This document shows, piece by piece, positions 1-5,224 of a stretch of 15,381 nucleotides of DNA (its first letter is position 1; every line of letters starts with the position of its first letter). Both the position numbers and the translations under genes were made by a program. Origin of the DNA: Bacteroidales bacterium UBA1745 (GTDB lineage Bacteria; Bacteroidota; Bacteroidia; Bacteroidales; UBA932); assembly GCA_002314885.1 (NCBI GenBank), contig DCHT01000033.1, positions 1-15,381 on the forward strand. The letters run 5' to 3'. The notes beneath the pieces are model-generated. The model was given only the letters and a program-made list of their open reading frames with translations, did no database searches and had not been told where the DNA came from.

Positions 1-203
1 ATGGACTGATTGAAATCAAATTAGGCGGGGAAAAACTGATAAACGAAGGAGCAGAGAACCTATGTGACTTGGCAGAAAAGATCGACACAACAAAGATGAA
101 ACAGCCTTCATTCCTCATGGTGCTGACGGGGGTTGGTGAATATGCGTACAAAAGGCCAGAGGACGGTGTGTTAGTCGTGCCTATAGGGAGCCTAAAGGAC
201 TAA
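1..203 (+). CDS. DUF4143-type AAA family ATPase, C-terminal 66 residues (partial)
   Basis: This is the end of a gene that starts left of the window. The reading frame begins at base 3 (bases 1-2 finish an earlier codon) and stops at TAA 201-203. The 66 residues start GLIEIKLGG, continue through a PSFLMVLTGVGEYAYKR stretch and end VVPIGSLKD. That series matches my memory of the C-terminus of the large prokaryotic family with an N-terminal P-loop AAA domain and a C-terminal DUF4143 domain, which has a restriction-endonuclease-like fold. The GLIEIKLGG stretch is where that fold's central E-x-K strand usually lies. Cellular role is not established for the family; its members are frequent in accessory and mobile regions. 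The P-loop lies outside the window, so an intact gene cannot be confirmed. Codon use is more AT-rich than in the genes to the right. Confidence 0.8.
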   Translation, partial: GLIEIKLGGEKLINEGAENLCDLAEKIDTTKMKQPSFLMVLTGVGEYAYKRPEDGVLVVPIGSLKD

Positions 204-332
204 TGCTGAAATAAAGTTCTTTACCATCTGTGTCTCTAATATTTAGTAGCAAAAATAGAAGAATAGTTACCAAAAAACTGTTCAGTTTTCCGTGAGCAAT
301 TCTGTTCAAATTTCGATTAGCATCTACATGTT
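204..332. other. AT-rich intergenic stretch with a small inverted repeat
   Basis: No convincing gene is visible here. The stretch is clearly more AT-rich than the rest of the window. It contains a short inverted repeat, AAAACTG at 274-280 and CAGTTTT at 283-289, separated by only two bases. As RNA it could form a six-pair AT-rich stem with a GUUC loop followed by four U, so a weak terminator for the upstream ATPase is possible but poorly supported. The stretch ends at the tRNA-like fragment and, in the integration reading of this region, would be the edge of a mobile element. Confidence 0.4.
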
Positions 333-353
333 GTTCGATCCCGGCTCCGGGTA
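333..353 (+). other. tRNA 3'-end remnant, candidate integrase attachment site
   Basis: Bases 333-353 have the spacing of tRNA positions 53-73: G53 at 333, the seven-base T-loop TTCGATC at 334-340, a T-stem strand CCGGC at 341-345, an acceptor strand TCCGGGT at 346-352 and discriminator A at 353. The 5' half of the T-stem is missing: the bases before 333 (TGTT) cannot pair with CCGG. No anticodon arm, D-arm or matching acceptor strand (G/A-CCCGGA) is found upstream, so this is not a working tRNA. A73 and the inferred acceptor would suit a tRNA-Leu, but identity is uncertain. A 3'-end fragment followed by a terminator is the usual scar opposite the reconstituted tRNA when an integrase inserts into a tRNA gene; the Bacteroides element NBU1 targets a tRNA-Leu this way. 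Confidence 0.5.
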
Positions 354-356
354 CAG

Positions 357-387
357 AAAAAGGATGGCATTTCCAGCCATCCTTTTT
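357..387. terminator. Bidirectional rho-independent terminator
   Basis: A seven-pair GC-rich stem is formed by GGATGGC (362-368) and GCCATCC (376-382) around a seven-base loop. It is flanked by five A on the left (357-361) and five T on the right (383-387), which extend the stem and provide a U-tract on either strand. On the plus strand it directly follows the tRNA-like fragment and looks like that tRNA gene's own terminator. On the minus strand it lies 24 bases past the stop codon of the Spy-like gene and can end that operon. Confidence 0.85.
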
Positions 388-410
388 CTATTTTTACACA
401 AGATATGTCG

Positions 411-971
411 CTATTTCAGCTCGGGTGCAGGAAGCGCCTGACGGTCTTCAATGGAGAGCCATTTCTCGTACTGAGCCTCAGTGAGGATCTTCTTCATCTT
501 CTTCTCGCGCCAAGCCCTCTCCGATTCAGACACCGGAATGTCCATATTTGAATCGCGCTTAGGCCCCATACCAGGACCTCTGAATCCACCACCTGGGCCA
601 CCCATACCTGGGCCACCGAAACCACCAGGACCTCCCTGAGGCATTCCTTCCGGTCTCTCCGGCCTACCCTCGGGACGTTGCTGAGGCATCTCAGAAGAGA
701 GGTCGGTGTCTGGATGACGATAGACTTTCTCAACCTTCTTTGCCTGCTTCTCATCGAGAAGAAGCGCCTTGGTCAGCTGACGGGTTTTCCTCGCAGCATA
801 TTCAGGACGGATGTCAGCAAATGGATCGAAAGAAGACGCGCCGGCATAATCGCCACCAGGGCCCATACCAGGACCACCCATACCAGGGCCACCAAAGCCA
901 CCAGGCTGTGCATTCATACAGAATCCCCCAAGAAGGAGGGCCGCAATAACAAGTGTAAATCTCTTTTTCAT
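411..971 (-). CDS. Gly/Pro/Met-rich Spy/CpxP-like periplasmic protein
   Basis: A 186-residue protein with an N-terminal signal peptide (MKKRF, hydrophobic 6-17, probable cleavage near residue 21, NA/Q). The mature protein opens with a low-complexity GGPGM segment (about 24-40) and has a second one at about 112-137. Between and after them are helical, charged parts. LTKALLLDEKQ (66-76) and ILTEAQYEKW (162-171) resemble the paired LTxxQ motifs of Spy/CpxP-type periplasmic proteins, in which helical hairpins bind unfolded proteins or metals. The Gly/Met-rich linkers are not part of classical Spy. Function here is inferred: envelope stress chaperone or metal binding. It is the last gene of a probable minus-strand operon, 62 bases after the lipoprotein gene, and is followed by the bidirectional hairpin terminator. 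Start at 971 is chosen because it gives a complete signal peptide. Confidence 0.7.
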   Translation of the reverse strand: MKKRFTLVIAALLLGGFCMNAQPGGFGGPGMGGPGMGPGGDYAGASSFDPFADIRPEYAARKTRQLTKALLLDEKQAKKVEKVYRHPDTDLSSEMPQQRPEGRPERPEGMPQGGPGGFGGPGMGGPGGGFRGPGMGPKRDSNMDIPVSESERAWREKKMKKILTEAQYEKWLSIEDRQALPAPELK

Positions 972-1033
972 AATCGAAGTCCGTTAATGGTTGTACACCA
1001 TATTAGACAACGATTCCTCGCAATGGATTAAAA

Positions 1034-1720
1034 TCAGTCGCGGCTGGTCTCGAAAATGGCTCCGGAAGAGCTGTAGTGAGCCTCCACCCAATCTGTCAGG
1101 CTGCCCTCGCGGAATATCTCCACGCGGTAGCTGCCTTCGCTGTATTCGCCACTGATGATGCGGAACACGCCGCCATCGGTGATGGTGAGGGTTGCTGAAA
1201 GGCTGCCGTCAAACGACTTGTCCTCAACGGCCTGAGGGCAGATGTCGACTATCGCACGGCCCTTGTCGGACCAGCCACGGAAGCGGAGAGTGGATTCGGT
1301 CGCAGTGCACAGCCAAGTGCTGTCGCCCTGATATGCATATCCTATATCCATCTTGTCGCCGGCCTGGCCGACGGAAATCTCCCATTTGCAGTCATTGGTG
1401 ATGAACGGCTCGCCATAACTGTAATATACGGTGCCATTGAGCCCAAGCTGCACGGTATGCTCATCCAGCAAGTTAAACCAAGGGAGATCGTACTTTATCT
1501 GGGGAAGAGTGTCCCTCGCCTCCTCAGATGCCTGAAGGAAGCAATCCACCTTGAGGAAATCGATGAGGCCATAGGCGTCCTCTTCAACGCGGTCACGCAT
1601 AAGTTTCTCCGCATATTCCTGGAGGCGGTAGGAATCCACACGGTCATCGTAACCGTTGTCTATGTTGCAGGCAACGGTCAGGAACAACGCCATTATATAT
1701 ATGAATATACGTCTCATCAT
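1034..1720 (-). CDS. Uncharacterised lipoprotein
   Basis: A 228-residue protein with a short lipoprotein signal: two Met, two Arg, a hydrophobic core and the lipobox LTVAC with Cys18, so it should be lipidated at a membrane and face the periplasm or cell surface. The next residues, NIDNGYDDR, are acidic, a feature often found near the Cys in Bacteroidota lipoproteins. The first part of the mature protein is helical and charged (about 30-75); the rest alternates strands and turns and looks mostly beta. I recognise no family. Its start codon overlaps the stop codon of the barrel-like gene upstream (TGATG, shared base 1720), so the two are probably translationally coupled and may act together. 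Either of the two adjacent Met codons could start it. Confidence 0.75.
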   Translation of the reverse strand: MMRRIFIYIMALFLTVACNIDNGYDDRVDSYRLQEYAEKLMRDRVEEDAYGLIDFLKVDCFLQASEEARDTLPQIKYDLPWFNLLDEHTVQLGLNGTVYYSYGEPFITNDCKWEISVGQAGDKMDIGYAYQGDSTWLCTATESTLRFRGWSDKGRAIVDICPQAVEDKSFDGSLSATLTITDGGVFRIISGEYSEGSYRVEIFREGSLTDWVEAHYSSSGAIFETSRD

Positions 1721-2337
1721 CAGAATTTGTAACCTAGGCCGACCTGGCCACCGAAATAAATCAATCCCACACCCAATTCAGCAAATCCGTAGATGCGTCC
1801 GCCGGCCCTGACGCCGAAAGGAATCAGCTGGAAGGCCGGGCAGAAATCTGCTGTATCCGTCTTGATCTCAGATGCGCCTATGTTCATAACAGACAAGCCC
1901 AGCTGCACTGCGGAATAGAAGTTCACGTGCTCCCGGTTGAAATACTTGAACCGGGCTCCGACGAGGAAATTGAGGGTGCCGTCGTATGCGATGTGAGGCT
2001 TGGAATCGAAGGAACCCTGATAGACCGTGCTGTTCAGGATCGTAGAGAAGGTGAAGGGCACGGAAAACCATTTCACCACAGGAATGTCGAGGCTGAAGGA
2101 GGCGATGCCATAGGTCCGGCTGTCCTCCACTCTAGTGCCGTAGAGATTGTCGAGGGTGATCTCATCCGGTTCCCACTTGCCGAACCACGGAGTGCCATTG
2201 TTGTGCAGGAAATAGCCCCCCAGCATTGGAAGCCCGCCAAGCCCGAAACTGATCTCCGGACGATGCGACACTGCCTGGCCCATCGCAGAAAAACAGGTCA
2301 AAAGGCTAAGAATGGCTGTTAGAATCAATTTCCTCAT
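1720..2337 (-). CDS. Small outer-membrane beta-barrel-like protein
   Basis: From the ATG at 2337 this encodes 205 residues: a classic signal peptide MRKLILTAILSLLTCFSAMGQ cleaved near the Gln, then a protein rich in alternating polar and aromatic strands with Gly/Asn/Asp turns. It ends YFGGQVGLGYKF, and a C-terminal aromatic strand ending in Phe is the usual outer-membrane barrel signature. The length suits an eight-stranded barrel. The exact family is not recognised. An in-frame ATG nine codons further upstream (2364) would put an unlikely NFFPSLCC stretch before the signal peptide and lies inside the predicted promoter, so 2337 is preferred. The gene overlaps the downstream lipoprotein gene by one base and heads the three-gene operon. 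Confidence 0.65.
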   Translation of the reverse strand: MRKLILTAILSLLTCFSAMGQAVSHRPEISFGLGGLPMLGGYFLHNNGTPWFGKWEPDEITLDNLYGTRVEDSRTYGIASFSLDIPVVKWFSVPFTFSTILNSTVYQGSFDSKPHIAYDGTLNFLVGARFKYFNREHVNFYSAVQLGLSVMNIGASEIKTDTADFCPAFQLIPFGVRAGGRIYGFAELGVGLIYFGGQVGLGYKF

Positions 2338-2343
2338 ACAGCA

Positions 2344-2376
2344 CAAAGATGGGAAAAAATTCATAACTTAGCCAAA
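2344..2376 (-). promoter_or_regulatory. Bacteroidota-type promoter for the barrel/lipoprotein operon
   Basis: On the minus strand TTTG (2376-2373) is followed after 21 bases by CATCTTTG (2351-2344), one mismatch from TAnnTTTG. Six bases then separate it from the ATG at 2337, so the transcript would have almost no leader. The plus-strand lipoprotein gene diverges from the same 45-bp gap; its own promoter is less clear, the best match being TAACTTAG at 2364-2371 with no good upstream box. Confidence 0.5.
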
Positions 2377-2382
2377 TACATA

Positions 2383-3864
2383 ATGGTTCAATTTCAAATG
2401 ACTGCCTTGACTCGAACAGCATTACTCACCGTGCTGGCACTCACTCCCCTGTTCCTTTCCTGTTCGGACTTGAGGAACGAGCCAACCCGTGGACAACTGC
2501 AGCAGATTCCCGCAGGAGAGATTCTCGTCAGGCCGGAAGCGTCATCATTCTTTCCCAACCTGGACGGCTACTCCTTCGAGGACAGGCCAGCGACCAAGTC
2601 GGGGGAAGCCGGCATCCCCCTGGAGTCCATTCTTGACCTGGACAACAGGAAGACGCTCTCAGTCGGTGGTTGCAAGTTCTCGGAGACCCCGTTTCTTTCC
2701 AACTCCGACCCGGCGGTGTTCCACATAAGCAACAGGATGCCAGCGGATGGTGAAGACGTGTGCGCGGACTCGCTCCTCGTCGTCCAGTCCTTCCTCATCG
2801 GTAGGGAGGGCGAAGGGATCGACGACGCATACGTGGTCACCCTTCTCGCCAGATACAGTTATTACATCAGCCACCGCGAGGAAGGACTATCCTATCTCGT
2901 GAAGCCCGGATTCTCGGGGTTTGCCATCTTCTCCGATGTGGACGGTACATACTGCCACGTGAGCAGCTACTGCAAGGGAAGCCTCGAAAAAGCAGAGTTC
3001 ATTCCGCGGGAGATGGTCGACGACGTGGGCACGAAGTCTTATATCATACCTGCCTGTCCGATATCGACCAAGGCCCTGACGGTGGACGGCGGGGAACTCA
3101 AGGGAAGCGTCTGCATCGGTTATGTCTCGGACAGGAGGCTCAGCTCCGTCTATACAATAACCATACTCCCCGGAATCACCAACGGCGAATCGGACGACCC
3201 GGCCGAGAACGCGGGAAGACGGGGAGGCGGCGGTGGTGGCAACGCCACCCGGGACACGACTGATTCAGGAGGACCGAACCTGAAGGTCCTGAATAAGCTG
3301 AAGAGCTTCAGCATAGAGAACGCCACGGGCTCCGACACCGACTATGTCAGTCAGCTATACGACCTGGCCTTCACCGAGATTGCATCGATGGGTGACGAGT
3401 GGACGAATGGGATGATAGAGTCGCTGGAAAACGTACAGATTACAATCGTCGCCAACGGCGGCGACAACACGACCAGCCGGCGTGTCACAAAAGACAGCAG
3501 GACCTATGTCGGGGCGGCCGTCAGATATCAGGTTGACCAGCTGGGCAACCCAAAGAGCACAGTTGAGGAACTGATACACGCCTATCAGTACCAGTGCCTG
3601 GGTGATGATGGGCAATGGTCTGCCGGGGACATCGAGTTCGAGGCGAAGGTCTGCCTTGCAAGGATGATGGTGGACGGATATCTGAAATATGAAGAAGTTA
3701 AAGCGGAACGTCTCAAGATAATAAGTGATTATCTTAACAATCCCACACAGGAGACCTACTCCAAAGCCCTTGAGGCTTACAAGACATTGTTTCCATCTTA
3801 CTATAATGACTATCCCATGTCAAAGGGTATAAATGTTGCAGACAGAATCAAACACTTACGATAA
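2383..3864 (+). CDS. Large lipoprotein with zincin-like EExxH C-terminal region
   Basis: A 493-residue protein with a lipoprotein signal (hydrophobic 13-25, lipobox LFLSC, Cys27). Translation could start at 2383 or at the in-frame ATG 2398; the second leaves a more ordinary signal peptide. The N-terminal half (about 30-265) is beta-rich with several Cys and no family I recognise. A linker with six Gly (281-286) separates it from a helical C-terminal domain carrying VEELIHAYQYQ (394-404; EELIH at 395-399) and then DIEFEAK (416-422). The pairing of xExxHAYQ with a later EFEA resembles Bacteroidota secreted proteins of putative metallopeptidase type, but the first His of HExxH is Glu here, so activity is doubtful. 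The last 60 or so codons are more AT-rich than the rest. The end (HLR, TTACGATAAAGAAC) matches the end of the next gene, suggesting recombination at this junction. It lies 5 bases before the first paralog and is probably co-transcribed with it. Confidence 0.7.
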   Translation: MVQFQMTALTRTALLTVLALTPLFLSCSDLRNEPTRGQLQQIPAGEILVRPEASSFFPNLDGYSFEDRPATKSGEAGIPLESILDLDNRKTLSVGGCKFSETPFLSNSDPAVFHISNRMPADGEDVCADSLLVVQSFLIGREGEGIDDAYVVTLLARYSYYISHREEGLSYLVKPGFSGFAIFSDVDGTYCHVSSYCKGSLEKAEFIPREMVDDVGTKSYIIPACPISTKALTVDGGELKGSVCIGYVSDRRLSSVYTITILPGITNGESDDPAENAGRRGGGGGGNATRDTTDSGGPNLKVLNKLKSFSIENATGSDTDYVSQLYDLAFTEIASMGDEWTNGMIESLENVQITIVANGGDNTTSRRVTKDSRTYVGAAVRYQVDQLGNPKSTVEELIHAYQYQCLGDDGQWSAGDIEFEAKVCLARMMVDGYLKYEEVKAERLKIISDYLNNPTQETYSKALEAYKTLFPSYYNDYPMSKGINVADRIKHLR

Positions 3865-3869
3865 AGAAC

Positions 3870-4517
3870 ATGAAATCCAAGTCATTCACAACGCTTCTGC
3901 TCCTGCTATCGAGCTTCTCCGGCCTCTGGGCACAGACCAGCCCAAACCTGCGGGAGGTGCCTCGTAAGGACATCGTCGAAGACGAGTCGAGGATCCTCTA
4001 TTCGATGGACTACTACACTGGCAAGGACTTCGTCAAGGGGGACTCCATCACATATGTTTTGTCACACGAGGAATTTGAACGCCTCCAATGGGTAATGATA
4101 AGGAATGAATCCAACAAGAGATTCTATCCAAGATACAAGGAAACTGGCAAGTACATGGACCCCTCACAGATGCCATTATTAAATGCAGACTTTGAGCAGG
4201 TGAAGGCCATCCTGACTGACGTTATCCCTCCTGCGCAGCTGTCATTCTTATCTCAAAGTAACGGATATCTGATGATTTTTTATTGGATAAATGATCAGGG
4301 TGAAATTCTACAGGTTTCTTTTAGTATAAACACACATTCTGCAGACGACAAGTATATGCGGTCGATTTCCCCCCTGCAATTTGAGCAGATCGAGAAACGT
4401 ATAATCGAGTCAGTGGTGTGCGAAATCCCCTGGAGGGCACAGTTCGTTGACTACCTGGGAGATTCCTTCATCGTAAGATTCCAAGACGGCCTGACGGTCA
4501 GCAACAAATTACGATAA
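3870..4517 (+). CDS. Secreted tandem paralog A, unknown function
   Basis: A 215-residue protein with a signal peptide (MKSKSFTTLLLLL, cleavage near LWAQ, residue 21 or 22); no lipobox, so probably free in the periplasm or secreted. The mature part has a constant N-terminal segment (about 22-62), a variable segment (about 63-105) and a nearly constant C-terminal segment (from about 106) with strands and a helix around SPLQFEQIEKRIIESVVCEIPW. No family is recognised. Compared with paralog B, residues after SITY change from VLSHEEFERLQ to AVWEADRYIY, with small compensating length changes so that both proteins have 215 residues. It lies 5 bases after the lipoprotein gene and 5 bases before paralog B. 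A binding or immunity-like partner for the lipoprotein is possible but unproven. Confidence 0.8.
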   Translation: MKSKSFTTLLLLLSSFSGLWAQTSPNLREVPRKDIVEDESRILYSMDYYTGKDFVKGDSITYVLSHEEFERLQWVMIRNESNKRFYPRYKETGKYMDPSQMPLLNADFEQVKAILTDVIPPAQLSFLSQSNGYLMIFYWINDQGEILQVSFSINTHSADDKYMRSISPLQFEQIEKRIIESVVCEIPWRAQFVDYLGDSFIVRFQDGLTVSNKLR

Positions 4518-4522
4518 AGAAC

Positions 4523-5170
4523 ATGAAATCCAAGTCATTCACAACACTTCTGCTCCTGCTCGCGAGCATTTCAGTCCTCTGGGCACAGACCAGCCCAAAC
4601 CTGCGGGAGGTGCCTCGTAAGGACATCGTCGAAGACGAGTCGAGGATCCTCTATTCGATGGACTACTACACTGGCAAGGACTTCGTCAAGGGGGACTCCA
4701 TCACATATGCTGTATGGGAAGCTGACCGTTACATCTATGCGGTTACTCTGAAAAATGTTTCCAATAAGACTATTTATCCAAGACATAAGGACAGTGGCGA
4801 GTTAATGCGTGATCCAGACCAAATGCCATTATTAAATGCAGACTTTGACCAGGTGAAAAACATCCTGGCTGACGTTATCCCTCCTGCGCAGCTGTCATTC
4901 TTATCTCAAAGTAAAGGGTATTTGGGAATTTATTATTGGATAAATGATCAGGGTGAAATTCTACAGGTTTCTTTTAGTATAAACACACATTCTGCAGACG
5001 ACAAGTATATGCGGTCGATTTCCCCCCTGCAATTTGAGCAGATCGAGAAACGTATAATCGAGTCAGTGGTGTGCGAAATCCCCTGGAGGGCACAGTTCGT
5101 TGACTACCTGGGAGATTCCTTCATCGTAAGATTCCAAGACGGCCTGACGGTCAGCAACGACATACGATAA
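4523..5170 (+). CDS. Secreted tandem paralog B, unknown function
   Basis: Second copy of the 215-residue secreted protein, offset by exactly 653 bases from paralog A. The signal peptide differs at a few codons (LASISVLWAQ against LSSFSGLWAQ). Residues about 19-62 and about 136 to nearly the end are identical to A in protein and DNA. The segment about 63-105 is strongly diverged, and scattered changes occur up to about 135. The final residues are NDIR instead of NKLR. Identical DNA on both sides of a diverged core argues for a recent duplication or gene conversion with the core exchanged or under diversifying selection, since random drift would not spare silent sites in the flanks. It ends 54 bases before the convergent MBOAT gene. 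Confidence 0.8.
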   Translation: MKSKSFTTLLLLLASISVLWAQTSPNLREVPRKDIVEDESRILYSMDYYTGKDFVKGDSITYAVWEADRYIYAVTLKNVSNKTIYPRHKDSGELMRDPDQMPLLNADFDQVKNILADVIPPAQLSFLSQSKGYLGIYYWINDQGEILQVSFSINTHSADDKYMRSISPLQFEQIEKRIIESVVCEIPWRAQFVDYLGDSFIVRFQDGLTVSNDIR

Positions 5171-5197
5171 AGAACATGAAATGTTAGATCCCAAGGA

Positions 5198-5224
5198 ATC
5201 GACGAATCGATATGAATTTTTTTT
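5198..5224 (+). terminator. Weak possible terminator after the paralog array
   Basis: ATCGA (5198-5202) pairs with TCGAT (5207-5211) around a CGAA loop, and a run of eight T follows at 5217-5224. The stem is only five pairs and five bases separate it from the T-run, so it would be a poor rho-independent terminator. It is the only candidate between the plus-strand array and the convergent minus-strand MBOAT gene. Confidence 0.25.

Larger units (their letters stand above)
3856..5182 (+). repeat. Tandem 653-bp direct repeat with three boundary copies
   Basis: The 19-mer ACGATAAAGAACATGAAAT starts at 3858, 4511 and 5164, an exact 653-base period each time. It spans the stop codon of one gene and the first codons of the next. 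Copies one and two share 37 bases (3856-3892 with 4509-4545). Further identical blocks are 3923-4056 with 4576-4709 (134 bases) and 4281-4505 with 4934-5158 (225 bases). The core between the last two blocks is clearly diverged. The third boundary copy runs into unrelated sequence (ATG AAA TGT TAG), leaving a three-codon stub, as expected if duplication occurred by crossing over between short flanking repeats or if a further copy was lost. Confidence 0.93.

Noticed and set aside
274..289. Inverted repeat as terminator of the ATPase gene
   Set aside because: The stem is AT-rich with almost no loop space and only four T follow; it is noted as a repeat but not called a terminator.
260..353. A complete tRNA gene ending at 353
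   Set aside because: Only the T-loop, one T-stem strand, one acceptor strand and the discriminator base can be placed. The upstream 60-70 bases have no anticodon arm, D-arm or pairing acceptor strand.
560..910. Short GC-rich repeats as a separate repeat element
   Set aside because: They are simply the codons of the Gly/Pro/Met-rich segments of the Spy-like protein.
1720..2364. Longer form of the barrel protein starting at 2364
   Set aside because: The extra nine residues precede an otherwise perfect signal peptide and lie across the predicted promoter.
3856..5182. The 653-base tandem repeat as an insertion sequence or CRISPR-like array
   Set aside because: The units are intact protein-coding genes with signal peptides. 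There are no inverted ends, transposase or short spaced repeats.
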